Assembly: GCA_049578985.1 (NCBI GenBank)
Contig: JBAUMZ010000045.1
Span: 1-55,076, forward strand
DNA length: 55,076 bases
Source of the DNA: TH5896 sp049578985
GTDB taxonomy: Archaea > Thermoproteota > Nitrososphaeria > Nitrososphaerales > Nitrososphaeraceae
Direction of reading: 5' to 3'
This document shows positions 1 through 8,572 of the stretch, piece after piece (within the stretch, counting starts at the first letter, position 1; every line of letters begins with the position of its first letter). The notes under the pieces were generated by a model, which saw only the letters and a list, made by a program, of their open reading frames with translations, was not told the origin of the DNA and ran no database searches. The position numbers were made by a program, and so were the translations under genes.

Positions 1-1
1 T

Positions 2-265
2 AAGCATAGAAGTGGTAGGCCTCCAGAAATGTCAGAAGAAACATCTGGTATGATAAGAAGAGAGTTATCAGAAAATCAATCAGGATGGATGGCTAAAGAA
101 GTTATGAATTTGATACATGAAAGAACAGGTGTCAAATATCATGAAGTTCATATTTACAGGCTATTACATAGATGGGGTTTCAGTCCTAAAGTACCCAGAA
201 TGAGATTTGTTAATGCTGCATCAAAGCAAGAGAAAAATAAGTTTCGAAAAAGGCAAGAAGAATAA
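2..265 (+). CDS. IS630 transposase, N-terminal DNA-binding part (5' partial)
   Basis: The frame is open from the first bases of the window (…HRSGRPPEMSEET…), so the true start lies upstream. The visible part is a helix-turn-helix/winged-helix segment with the family motif HIYRLLHRWGFSPKVPR. It ends at a TAA at 263-265, while the catalytic domain continues in the frame one base back. The overlap contains CGA AAA AGG (245-253), where a -1 slip on AAA would join the two frames, as described for some IS630 members. The alternative is a simple frameshift mutation. Confidence 0.75.
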   Translation, partial: KHRSGRPPEMSEETSGMIRRELSENQSGWMAKEVMNLIHERTGVKYHEVHIYRLLHRWGFSPKVPRMRFVNAASKQEKNKFRKRQEE

Positions 266-300
266 TTAAGCATATACCTGAAGGCTTTACCGTCGCAGTT

Positions 301-798
301 ATGGATGAATCCATCTTTATCCATGATTCTTTGGTTCGAAAAAAGATGTGGACTGCAGATAGAATTAGACCAATTGTAACAATGACTGGTTCACATCAGA
401 GGACCTGTGTGTTTGGTACACTATGTATAGATGGAAGGCAACTCTTTCGTCAGTATGAATACTTTAACCAGCACACCTTTCTGGATTATCTCATACAGAT
501 CCAAAGGAAGTTTGGAAAACTAATACTGTTCGTAGATAGAGCACGTCAACATCATCGTTCCATTATGGTAAGAGAATACATAAAGCAAAATAAAGATGTT
601 CTAAAGGTAATATATTTTCCAAAAGGTTCGTCTGAATTTAATGCTACAGAAGAATGCTGGAGACAGGGGAAATATGATCTACTCGTGTCAAAATATTATC
701 CCAGATTTCAAGATCTAACATGTGCTATAGCTAACTACTATAGAACAAGACGTTTCAAACTAGACATCCTCAAGTATCTATCGCGGAGTGTGAGTTAG
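301..798 (+). CDS. IS630 transposase, catalytic DDE domain
   Basis: Carries the three acidic residues of the family: the first D in MDES, the second D in FVDRARQHH, and the E in NATEECWRQGK, spaced as usual for IS630. The C-terminus (NYYRTRRFKLDILKYLS) is the family tail. The frame is actually open from about position 247, so 301 is only the first ATG. If frameshifting is programmed, the product is one fused protein; otherwise the element is inactive. Confidence 0.8.
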   Translation: MDESIFIHDSLVRKKMWTADRIRPIVTMTGSHQRTCVFGTLCIDGRQLFRQYEYFNQHTFLDYLIQIQRKFGKLILFVDRARQHHRSIMVREYIKQNKDVLKVIYFPKGSSEFNATEECWRQGKYDLLVSKYYPRFQDLTCAIANYYRTRRFKLDILKYLSRSVS

Positions 799-946
799 CG
801 AATTAATGTTATTAAGTCTACATTAGAAAGACTTGCACAACTTGAACTAAAAAAACCTGTATTGCTACCCATTCATTTTTTCTAAATTGACTCAAATATG
901 CAGGGATATTCAGTATATGTAAATATCAAGTAGTTACATAGAGATT
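799..946. other. spacer with weak promoter-like AT-rich stretch
   Basis: Short spacer between the transposase and the next gene. An AT-rich stretch around 912-925 lies roughly 25-35 bases before the ATG at 947 and could be its TATA element. No gene is seen. Confidence 0.3.
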
Positions 947-2065
947 ATGAATAGGCTATGTGACAAACTAGGAATAAAGTATCCAGTTATACAGGCAGGC
1001 ATGGCTGGGGGTGCAACTACGCCGGAGTTAGTGTCTGCCGTATCAAACGCAGGCGGACTTGGTGTTTTAGCTGCGTCACGATTGACACCTACTCAACTCA
1101 AAGAGGCTATTTTAAAGATTAGATCTAGAACCCAAAATCCTTTTGGAGTTAATATTCTTCTTGCTCCTCCGGAGGATGGAAATAAGGATGTAGCATCAGT
1201 ACAAGGGTATTTAGATAATTTTAGAAATGAATTAGGACTATCATCTAACTCATCGAATATACCTATGAATATACCACCGTCTATGACTTCATCATACCTA
1301 GAAATAATTTGTGAAGAAAAAGTACCTGTATTAAGTATAGGCCTTGGCGATCCTACGAACATCACTGAAGTAGCGCATTCTCATAATATTACTGTGATGA
1401 CAATGGTGACAACAGTAGATGAGACAATCCAAGTCGTAAAAGGAGGAACCGATATAGTAGTAGCTCAAGGAGCAGAAGCGGGAGGCCACAGGTCGACATT
1501 TAAGTTAGGTTCAAATAATGAAGCTCCATTAGTAGGAACATTTGCATTAGTGCCTCAAATTGTAGATGCAATACCACAGGTGCCAGTAGTGGCAGCAGGA
1601 GGTATCATGGATGGACGTGGACTAGTAGCAGCGCTTGCGTTAGGTGCCTCAGGGGTACTGATTGGTACTAGATTTCTTGTAGCCAAAGAAAGTGGAATAT
1701 TTCCAGCTTACCAGGAAAAGATGTTTTCTTCAACAGAAGCGGATACTGTCATTACTCACTCATTCACAGGACGTCCTGCACGTTCAATTCGCAATCGCTT
1801 TGTTGAGAAATATCTAGAATCAGGTACTAAACCTCTAGCTTGGCCTCTTCAAGCTCTAGCTGCAGATGATATTTATTCAGAGTCACGAAAACAAAATTTA
1901 GCTGATTACTATCCTCTTCTTGCAGGTCAAGGATTAAGACTACTGAAGAGAGGACAAAGTGCTACAGACATTGTTAAAGAGATAGTTTCATCAGCAAACA
2001 GCATTATTTCATCCAATCTGATCGTAGATACGTTGCCTATCTTAGATCCAAAGGAAAATTGGTGA
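947..2065 (+). CDS. nitronate monooxygenase / FabK-like flavoprotein
   Basis: FMN-dependent TIM-barrel enzyme of the 2-nitropropane dioxygenase family, which oxidises nitronates; related members are FabK-type enoyl-ACP reductases, so the substrate is uncertain. 372 residues is the normal length. Visible signatures are the N-terminal IQAGMAGG loop, the AQGAEAGGH segment with the conserved histidine, and the flavin phosphate-binding AAGGIMDGRG followed by GASGVLIGTRF. No signal peptide, so cytoplasmic. It stands alone on its strand. A truncated, decayed paralogue lies on the opposite strand at 16699-17104, showing that the gene was once duplicated. Confidence 0.85.
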   Translation: MNRLCDKLGIKYPVIQAGMAGGATTPELVSAVSNAGGLGVLAASRLTPTQLKEAILKIRSRTQNPFGVNILLAPPEDGNKDVASVQGYLDNFRNELGLSSNSSNIPMNIPPSMTSSYLEIICEEKVPVLSIGLGDPTNITEVAHSHNITVMTMVTTVDETIQVVKGGTDIVVAQGAEAGGHRSTFKLGSNNEAPLVGTFALVPQIVDAIPQVPVVAAGGIMDGRGLVAALALGASGVLIGTRFLVAKESGIFPAYQEKMFSSTEADTVITHSFTGRPARSIRNRFVEKYLESGTKPLAWPLQALAADDIYSESRKQNLADYYPLLAGQGLRLLKRGQSATDIVKEIVSSANSIISSNLIVDTLPILDPKENW

Positions 2066-2196
2066 AACATATCATAGTAGAGTAGAGTTATATAATTAGC
2101 TTCTATAGGTTGTGTAAAGTATAACTAATGATAACTAGGTGAATAATCTAGAAGATAGCGGTAGCAGCAAGAGCAAAGAGGTGGGAGGACATACCA

Positions 2197-2337
2197 ATGT
2201 CTAATCGAGATCATAAAATGCCGGATAGATTTCCAAATGAATCGGTAGCCAAAATTACGGATATAGCCCTGACCAAAATTGAAAAAAATGCAAATGCAAA
2301 AAATAGCAAGAATTTAGTGAAGTCCAGAGTGTATTGA
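2197..2337 (+). CDS. possible 46-residue hypothetical protein
   Basis: ATG start with a purine-rich GGTGGGAGG about 7 bases upstream, which would be a good ribosome-binding site. The product is short, charged and lysine/asparagine rich, with no domain that I recognise. No TATA box stands out. It may be a chance ORF. Confidence 0.3.
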   Translation: MSNRDHKMPDRFPNESVAKITDIALTKIEKNANAKNSKNLVKSRVY

Positions 2338-2707
2338 CGCCATAACTTTCCTTACCTTGTTGCTGCCAGGCTCTGGTGGGGACGTATAAAACACTGGCCC
2401 TGAGGAAGTGATTAGTTGACTCTTGACTAGTAGGATTTGTTTTAATTTTATTATCAGTAGTCCCAAATTTGTCCATAATTCTACGCCCGGCATGATACTC
2501 TTCGTCTTCCATATTTTCGGATATCCATGAGTCGTCTGTGTCCACCACCCCCTCCGACTGGAGCAATAATGCAGATCCACTCCAAACTACCTAATGATAG
2601 TAACAAAGCAATAATAGCAACGATGCTAAGTGTATTGACAACTAGAAAGGACAGGCTGGCAGACGGAAAAATAAGTTGGAGTTAATTCAATTATTGGTTG
2701 TTCTAGC
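2338..2707. other. non-coding or decayed spacer
   Basis: Two overlapping minus-strand ORFs of about 90-100 codons lie here (2255-2580), neither with recognisable features or a convincing start. One frame has an acidic stretch (SENMEDEEYHAGRR) that could be a remnant. I do not support a gene. Confidence 0.3.
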
Positions 2708-3118
2708 TCAGCACATTAGACCAGGGGTGCAATTGCTAGGATTGAATTCGTGATGTTGAGTGAACCAGTCACCATGGTGATGATCTGTGTTGTGAGGATG
2801 GGTATGAGTGATGTGCGTAGTTTTGCCATTATGCGTTATTGTGTGGGTATGCGTATCGTTATATCTTCCATTGTCTCCAATGATCTCTCCCAACAGATTC
2901 GACATTTCGGCTATGGCAAGTCCTATTTTGTCTGAAGCTTCTGTGGTGTTCCCCGCAGTGACAGCCGATTCGGCTTGCCCCAAATATGACGTGACACTTT
3001 CCGCCAAGGTAGTTTCTGACTGTGCAGCAACAGGAAACGGTAATTGAGTATAGACTGTGCTGATTGTCAACAGAAAGATAATCCCTAATCCAAGAGTTGA
3101 GATGAAATTCTTTGTCAT
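2708..3118 (-). CDS. secreted histidine-rich protein, putative metal binding
   Basis: 136 residues. Residues 8-33 form a signal peptide (hydrophobic core ending with PVAAQS, a likely cleavage site). The mature part has a helical segment (about 35-80) and then a histidine/threonine-rich tail with repeated HTHT, THITHTHPH and DHHHGDW motifs and two cysteines near the end. Such tails bind Cu, Ni or Zn in other proteins; the metal here is inference. A clear TATA box precedes the gene. It has no operon partner, being followed by the convergent-side spacer and preceded by 317 bases of spacer. Not a family I can name. Confidence 0.7.
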   Translation of the reverse strand: MTKNFISTLGLGIIFLLTISTVYTQLPFPVAAQSETTLAESVTSYLGQAESAVTAGNTTEASDKIGLAIAEMSNLLGEIIGDNGRYNDTHTHTITHNGKTTHITHTHPHNTDHHHGDWFTQHHEFNPSNCTPGLMC

Positions 3119-3142
3119 TATAGCAATGAAATAGAACTTTGG

Positions 3143-3150
3143 TATATATA
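3143..3150 (-). promoter_or_regulatory. TATA box for the histidine-rich protein gene
   Basis: TATATATA lies 25-32 bases upstream of the minus-strand ATG at 3118, the spacing expected for an archaeal promoter with little or no leader. Confidence 0.6.
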
Positions 3151-3435
3151 CATACTCTCAAGCATCAGAAATCGTACGCAAGAGAAATACCATGTTTATA
3201 GTACGACGGAAGCGAGACCGCGGATACAAAGCCAAAATTAAAGAAATGATTTCAAGCAAGAAAATGATTCGATGTTGTTCACTTGCATAAAGTCATCGTC
3301 TTTCCAGCGAGGCTATTATTCTTTATCCGTTAGTTGCGATTCAGTGAGCAGTTATATTCATATTTCATTGAGGACATGACTGAGAATGCAATTGATATGT
3401 CAAAAAAATCTGCACGCATGCAGAATTTTAGTCAA
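3151..3435. other. spacer, nothing recognised
   Basis: About 285 bases between the secreted protein gene and the exporter operon. I see no ORF with support and no clear RNA gene. Confidence 0.4.
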
Positions 3436-4251
3436 CTAGACAGCTTTCATTCGTCTAAAGGATAGCACTCCAACAGTTCCTAAAGATGCTGCGGAAAGCA
3501 GCAAAACACCTATGTTTATGGCGAAAGAGTTTATTCCTGTTATCTCCAGCATTACCTCTCTCAATGCGCCTACTCCATAAGTGACTGGATCTAGGGTAGT
3601 TAAAATAGAAAGCCAACCTGGAAGATTATCTAGTGGAAAAAGAGCCCCGCTTAGAAAGTAAAGAGGAAATACAACAAAGCTTACGATTAGTTGAAAGCCC
3701 TCCAAACTTTCCATATGACTCCCTAGAGTAAGACCGAGCGATGTGAGGGTGAATGAAAGAAGAAGGATTATGATAACAATAAAAACCAAGGATAATGGGG
3801 TATAGTGAATTCCAATCACAAATCCAACTACTAGCAATATAGCGGCTTGTATCAATGAGGTAGTCATGCCTCCAAAAGCCTTTCCCAGGAAAATCGTAGT
3901 TCTACTAACTGGAGCTACCATCACACTTTTGAGGAAATCAAACTTTCTATCCCAGATTATGTAGGAACCAAAAAATACTGAAGTAAATATAACTGACATA
4001 CATATTATGCCAGGAAAAATGAACTGTTGATATCCTATATAAGTATCGGCTGCAAAACGTGCTGTTCCAAAAAGGTCAGTTGTCGCTCCGAACCCTTCTC
4101 CAATAACAAATAACCATAACAATGGAGTAAACGTAGATGCGATGAGCCTGCTTTTTTCTCTTAAAAAAACTTTAAATTCTCTAAGCCAAATAGCGTATAG
4201 CTTACCTAAGCCTAATTCTACCCATCTGTTATTTGTTTCCATATTGAGCAT
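3436..4251 (-). CDS. ABC-2 type exporter permease (DrrB-like)
   Basis: Membrane subunit of an exporter, with about six hydrophobic segments; residues such as FLREKSRLIASTFTPLLWL at the start and FPLYFLSGALFPLDNLP before the last helices are typical of ABC-2 permeases. The frame is open to 4338, but those extra residues overlap the upstream ATPase deeply. The ATGs at 4251 or 4242 leave a short overlap with the ATPase stop at 4229, normal for a coupled pair. Together with the ATPase it forms a two-subunit exporter for lipids, drugs or polysaccharides; the substrate cannot be told. Confidence 0.85.
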   Translation of the reverse strand: MLNMETNNRWVELGLGKLYAIWLREFKVFLREKSRLIASTFTPLLWLFVIGEGFGATTDLFGTARFAADTYIGYQQFIFPGIICMSVIFTSVFFGSYIIWDRKFDFLKSVMVAPVSRTTIFLGKAFGGMTTSLIQAAILLVVGFVIGIHYTPLSLVFIVIIILLLSFTLTSLGLTLGSHMESLEGFQLIVSFVVFPLYFLSGALFPLDNLPGWLSILTTLDPVTYGVGALREVMLEITGINSFAINIGVLLLSAASLGTVGVLSFRRMKAV

Positions 4252-5245
4252 ATCTTTCCATAAACCCTCCTTCAGAATCATCCTCATCTTGTCCCTCTTT
4301 TCTTGTAATGTGTCTCTGTGCAAATTTAAGAAAAACATCGTTGAGAGTAGGGCTTCTAAGTTCCACCGATTCTATCTCAGTATTATTGGTATTATCTAAT
4401 ATTTTTAGAATAGCCGGTAGATTGTGGCTTGCGTCATCTACATAGATGAGAAGATTTCCTTTTTTTGCATCCAGTTCAACTTTACGTACAAAGTCGCACT
4501 GCTTTAAAAGACGGTCTATATTTTCTTTGTCGACGTGTTTGTTTGTTAACTCCATTTCTATTACCTCTCCTCCAAGCCGTTCTTTCAATTGAGTCGGTGA
4601 ATCAAGTGCAATTATCATGCCTTTGTCTATGATACCAATTCTATCACAAAGAAAATCTGCTTCTTCCATGTAATGCGTCGTAAGTATAAGCGTAATTTTT
4701 TCATCCTTTACTAGTCTATTAATATATTTCCACATCACTTCCCTGCTACTAGGATCAAGCCCGAGTGTTGGTTCATCCAGAAAGATTACTGTTGGTTTGT
4801 GAAGTAAACCTCTGGCTATTTCTAGGCGTCTACGCATACCTCCAGAATATTTTTTGACTTGGTCATCCTTTCTGTTGGTAAGGCTTACCAACTCTAATAC
4901 TTCAGATATTCTTTTTTCCCGAAGCTCTTTCGGGACTGCATATAAAAGTGAATGTAACTTCAAGTTTTCGTAGCCAGTCAGCATATCATCACTACTTGGA
5001 GCTTGGAATACAATGCCAATACTAGATCTGACTTCGGAAGGATTCTTGATGATGTCATATCCATTCACTGTTGCTGTACCCGCAGTCGGTTTGATCAAAG
5101 TAGCAAGAATGTGAATTAGTGTAGTCTTACCAGCTCCATTTGGTCCTAGGAGTCCAAATACCTCATTATCAAATACTTCGATATTAATATCATTAAGAAC
5201 AGTTACATTGTCATACTGTTTGAAGAGATTCTTAACGGTTATCAA
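4229..5245 (-). CDS. ABC exporter ATP-binding subunit (DrrA-like)
   Basis: Complete nucleotide-binding domain: Walker A GPNGAGKTT, signature YSGGMRRRLEIARGL, Walker B VIFLDEPTLGLD and the switch histidine in TTHYMEEAD, followed by the C-terminal extension seen in DrrA-type subunits. I chose the TTG at 5245 because the protein then begins MITVKNLFKQY, as its relatives do. The frame stays open to an ATG at 5380 and a TTG at 5419, but the added 45-58 residues do not look like protein of this family. It overlaps the permease gene, so the two are an operon. Confidence 0.85.
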   Translation of the reverse strand: MITVKNLFKQYDNVTVLNDINIEVFDNEVFGLLGPNGAGKTTLIHILATLIKPTAGTATVNGYDIIKNPSEVRSSIGIVFQAPSSDDMLTGYENLKLHSLLYAVPKELREKRISEVLELVSLTNRKDDQVKKYSGGMRRRLEIARGLLHKPTVIFLDEPTLGLDPSSREVMWKYINRLVKDEKITLILTTHYMEEADFLCDRIGIIDKGMIIALDSPTQLKERLGGEVIEMELTNKHVDKENIDRLLKQCDFVRKVELDAKKGNLLIYVDDASHNLPAILKILDNTNNTEIESVELRSPTLNDVFLKFAQRHITRKEGQDEDDSEGGFMERYAQYGNK

Positions 5246-5377
5246 TATAAACTCTAAACCGATTGAAACTTCGTACTCTCGACATATATCTCTTGTATCG
5301 CCTACTCTGTTATTAGTATATCCTAAGATATGTAATCTCTGACTATGGTATCTAAGAACGATTCTTACGTGGAGGCT

Positions 5378-5443
5378 CATATCATATTGTATATCCGATA
5401 TGTATAAATAGGCAAGCAACCATATATCATTTAACCAATATGG
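5378..5443. promoter_or_regulatory. divergent promoter region with two inverted repeats
   Basis: Between the exporter operon (minus) and the protease gene (plus) are CATATC…GATATG (5378-5383/5397-5402) and CCATAT…ATATGG (5420-5425/5438-5443). A TATA-like TGTATAAATA (5401-5410) points toward the protease. Spacing fits an operator between divergent genes; the regulator is unknown. Confidence 0.35.
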
Positions 5444-5471
5444 AGAATAAGGAAGTGATCTTCATAACACA

Positions 5472-6431
5472 ATGATACCAGTTTCAGAGGAGGCTATCAT
5501 TAATGCGGTTGAAAAAGTAAGCAAAAGTGTAGTTAACATAGCAAGTGTTCGATTAATACAAGATCAGCTTTTTAGAGTATTTCCGGTACAAGGTGTAGGA
5601 TCTGGAATCATACTTGACGATAGGGGACATATACTAACCAATAATCATGTAATAGATGATACCGAAAGGTTAAGGGTAACTTTTGGTGATTCCAAACAGG
5701 CTAACGCCAAGCCGATAGGTAAAGATGAAGTGACTGATTTGGCTGTTGTTAAGACGGAGCCTCTTGAACTCTACAGTAATGATGAGATGAGCTTTCAACC
5801 TGCAGTTCTTGGCAATTCCGATGAGCTCAGGGTTGGACAGATAGTCATGGCAGTAGGCAATCCTTTTGGTCTTACTGGAGCGCCTACTGTAACTGCTGGA
5901 ATTATTAGTTCATTAAATAGAAATGTACAATTTGAGAGTGGGATCTTGGAGTCGGTCCAAACTGACGCTGCGATAAATCCAGGTAATTCAGGTGGACCAC
6001 TAATTAACACAAGGGGCGAAGTAGTTGCAATTAATACGGCAAAAATACCATACGGACAAGGAATCGGGTTTGCCGTTCCGATCAATACGGTAAAATCGAT
6101 ATTATCTGAATTGATAGAGGATGGACATGTATCAAGACCATGGCTAGGCATAAGTACAATAAAGATAGATCCTAAGCTAGCCAAATACTATAGACTACCG
6201 ATTGTAGAAGGTGCTTTAATCGTCAATGTCGAGCCATATAGCCCTGCAGATAATGTAGGGCTTAGACGAGGAGACATTATTGAAGAGGTTGACGGAAATA
6301 AAATACAGAGTCCTTCGCAAATATCATCGTATATAAGACAGAAAAAGAAAGCTAATGACCGTGTAACAGTTATGGTTAACCGATATGGTAGAATATATGA
6401 TGTCCCATTCCAGTTAGAACCTCGTCCTTAG
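5472..6431 (+). CDS. HtrA/DegP-like serine protease
   Basis: Trypsin-like protease with a C-terminal PDZ domain, 319 residues. The catalytic triad is visible: H59 in TNNHVID, D89 in VTDLAVV and S173 in NPGNSGGPL. The PDZ domain (about 225-319) has EPYSPADNVGLRRGD. There is no signal peptide or N-terminal membrane helix, so it should act in the cytoplasm, unlike bacterial DegP; cytoplasmic HtrA forms are common in archaea. Likely role: quality control of damaged proteins. It is divergent from the exporter operon and shares its regulatory region. Confidence 0.9.
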   Translation: MIPVSEEAIINAVEKVSKSVVNIASVRLIQDQLFRVFPVQGVGSGIILDDRGHILTNNHVIDDTERLRVTFGDSKQANAKPIGKDEVTDLAVVKTEPLELYSNDEMSFQPAVLGNSDELRVGQIVMAVGNPFGLTGAPTVTAGIISSLNRNVQFESGILESVQTDAAINPGNSGGPLINTRGEVVAINTAKIPYGQGIGFAVPINTVKSILSELIEDGHVSRPWLGISTIKIDPKLAKYYRLPIVEGALIVNVEPYSPADNVGLRRGDIIEEVDGNKIQSPSQISSYIRQKKKANDRVTVMVNRYGRIYDVPFQLEPRP

Positions 6432-6994
6432 CCTTACCATATTCAATGATGACATAAAAGAGAATATCTGAGTAGAGAAGGGAGAGGTTCACTTATTTTT
6501 TGTAATTTTTGTAATAATCTATTCATTCGGTTATCCGCTACTGAACACAAAAACTCTTTCTCAGGCCATCTTCGTATATTTTTTTGTAATGAATCTATCA
6601 TAATATATAAATTATTGATCCTCATTAAGAAGACCAATTAAATATTATTTAATTTAAGGAGATAATGAATTTCTCTTCTTAAATGTATTTTAAATGTTTA
6701 ATACATTATCAATAGCTATATTTGTGCCTCAACACCGCCCCAAAAACGACATTCTAAGAAATTTTGAGGCCTATCTGACAAGTCATGACAATCAATCGAT
6801 TACGGCGGGGAGAGTGTATTAATGTGTAATTGATATGGTATGTTACAGCCTTCTTGATGGCTTATATTTTGAAGAATAGCCCAAATACATATTCATTCAG
6901 ATGAAATGTCACAGCATATGGTAGTTCCAGGTCTCTTTAATGATGAAATATGAGAGCTCTACATTACAAGTTTACGAAGCTGTCTTGTCTTAAA
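6432..6994. other. AT-rich spacer
   Basis: No gene supported; the 64-codon minus-strand ORF at 6443-6637 has no recognisable features. The stretch 6683-6713 resembles 39846-39880 (both contain a GTATTTTAA-TGTTTAAT core), perhaps a shared promoter-like or mobile-element edge sequence. Confidence 0.35.
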
Positions 6995-7123
6995 ATAAGA
7001 AAGTACTTTGAAGAACATAAGGATACCCTAAAACCCGTCTTTCTTCCAACAGCATCGCCAGAGTTCATGGTACTGGAAGAATGCTGGAATATATCCAAAG
7101 ATGATCTGTTAGTATTAACATAG
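6995..7123 (+). pseudogene. IS630 transposase remnant (catalytic part)
   Basis: Reads IRKYFEEHKDTLKPVFLPT, then EFMVLEECWN and DDLLVL before a stop. This corresponds to the segment around the third catalytic acidic residue of IS630 transposases (compare EECWRQGK at 653-673 of the left-edge element). Nothing upstream or downstream in frame continues the protein, so it is a fragment. It differs from the element at position 1, so it comes from another IS630 member. Confidence 0.65.
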
Positions 7124-7135
7124 GTATTAACATAG
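7112..7135 (+). repeat. 12-bp tandem duplication
   Basis: GTATTAACATAG occurs twice in tandem at the end of the transposase remnant. One of several two-copy short duplications in this window. Confidence 0.8.
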
Positions 7136-7194
7136 ATCAAGTTAATTATTGTCATCCAAAAAACACGGAACAGGACGAAATATTAGAGAAAGTC

Positions 7195-7347
7195 ATGAGG
7201 TCAAAAATAGAGCGAAGAACTGCAGAGAATATTCTGACCTATCTGGACTTTGTGTTGCATGATGAACTGTTGGGTTTCAGCGAAGAGCGGCATAGGATAA
7301 ATCAGAAGGTCAAAAACCATTGTATAAAGGAGGGGTTCATAGAATAG
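7195..7347 (+). CDS. possible 50-residue protein or remnant
   Basis: ATG ORF with a charged helical product (…KIERRTAENILTYLDFVL…). The frame is open upstream of the ATG without a good start, which suggests the end of a decayed gene. A further open stretch at about 7465-7623 (…QAGEITDKKLIQRYIGVF…) also lacks a start. I recognise neither. Confidence 0.25.
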   Translation: MRSKIERRTAENILTYLDFVLHDELLGFSEERHRINQKVKNHCIKEGFIE

Positions 7348-7682
7348 ACATATTCCTCGACCACGATACTCATATGTCTATGGCATACATGCGTACATGT
7401 CCACTTTTCTCTCGAATATGAACCCATTCTGTTGAGCTTTTTTTATATACTTAAGGAGAACTTGTATTCCTTTCTCAGGCAGGAGAGATCACTGACAAGA
7501 AGCTCATTCAACGCTACATTGGTGTATTTAATGAAGATTTGCAAAGAGCCAGAGATAATGGAATTGCTACTTTACCAAGTCAGGAATTGCAGGAATTTAT
7601 GAAAGAATGGAACATATCATAGTTCTATTGCATAGCAAGAAATCAAATATTATGAAAGCTAACTTCATTTCTATCTGAGATT

Positions 7683-7880
7683 TGTATATAAGTAGACAGA
7701 ATACTTTGAGAATTAAAGAAATTGGGGGATAAAAATCAAAATCATGTACTACAGCCAGAGGTATGCGCTACTAAATAGCGCATAACATTTATTTATATTT
7801 GTCTATATTCATTGTAGTGTATTACTACGTTCTGAGCCCTGAGGGCTCCCTTCTGTAAGACGATCGTGGCAATATAATTA
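7683..7880 (+). ncRNA. candidate structured small RNA
   Basis: A TATA-like GTATATAAGT at 7683-7692 would start transcription near 7712. Downstream come three successive perfect hairpins: TATGCGCTA-ctaaa-TAGCGCATA (7762-7784), GTAGT-gtatt-ACTAC (7814-7828) and GAGCCC-tga-GGGCTC (7834-7848). ATTG at 7811 could pair with CAAT at 7870 to close the last two. No ORF explains the region. I know no matching RNA family. Confidence 0.35.
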
Positions 7881-8132
7881 AAAATCTTTCTTATATATTT
7901 TTCTAAACTAAAATGAAAGTGACGTTAATCCTAAAATCCCATTTTTCCTACTGTGGTGTATATTTTTGACCCATAACTTATCTCCATGATGCAGAGTGAG
8001 TTCTAGATTTGAGTGCTTCTGCTTTAGATGGGTCTAGTGTCTTTTCTTGCATCTATTGTCTTACAGAGAGTCAGGATGTGTTAGTGAGGCTATTTGACAG
8101 CCAGCTGTTAAACTGACTCCTACATGAAAATA

Positions 8133-8256
8133 TCTTAACTGTCTTAACTGTCACACAATTATTTCATTTAAGGGACTTATTGAATTGATAATGTATTTAC
8201 TTCATAAACGAAAAAGAAAAGGTTCAAAAAACTTGTGACAGTTGAGACAGTCGAGA
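8133..8256. repeat. paired inverted repeat with iterated ACTGTC boxes
   Basis: Left arm 8133-8158 and right arm 8232-8256 are inverted copies with about three mismatches over 22 bases. Each arm contains two direct ACTGTC boxes (or their complement GACAGT) nine bases apart. The 73 bases between are AT-rich and non-coding. This could be a miniature inverted-repeat element of about 124 bp or two double binding sites for a regulator. Confidence 0.6.
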
Positions 8257-8431
8257 CAACAACATCTCACTATCCTTATTGTTAGTCATCGATCTAGCGG
8301 TATAGATATTCACCATTACCCCTTCCCCGCACATGGAATTAGCCTCATCTGGAAATGCCGGTAGTTGGATTGAGATACAATACATTCAAAATTATTTTTT
8401 CTTTTTATTTCATATTTTATAAGCCGTTACT

Positions 8432-8572
8432 ATGTCATCAAATAGTATAAGGCATAGTCTTACGATAAATCATATTACATTTCTTCGTCTAAAAAAGAAG
8501 GGACTCTTTGGTGAGTCGTTTTCGGATCTGATTGCACGCATCCTAGACGAATTAGAAACCAGAAACTCATAG
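8432..8572 (+). CDS. VapB-like ribbon-helix-helix antitoxin, orphan
   Basis: 46 residues with the archaeal antitoxin pattern: a short strand (SLTINHITFLRLKKKG) followed by FGESFSDLIARILDEL, matching the GESFSDVI-R-L signature of VapB-type DNA-binding proteins. It is too short for most ORF finders. No PIN-domain toxin follows: the next 200 bases hold only a broken membrane-protein reading frame. It may be an orphan antitoxin or a stand-alone repressor. Confidence 0.55.
   Translation: MSSNSIRHSLTINHITFLRLKKKGLFGESFSDLIARILDELETRNS

Larger units (their letters stand above)
1..798 (+). mobile_element. IS630-family insertion sequence, left end outside window
   Basis: Two reading frames together encode a DDE transposase of the IS630/Tc1-mariner group. 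The element enters from the left edge, so its left inverted repeat is not visible. I could not identify the right inverted repeat in the 150 bases after the stop codon. Further pieces of IS630-type transposases occur at 6995-7123 and in the two 107-bp elements at 32523 and 42783, so this family has been active in the region. Confidence 0.8.

Noticed and set aside
3436..4338. Longest possible start of the ABC permease at 4338
   Set aside because: It would overlap the ATPase gene by 110 bases and add residues unlike permease N-termini.
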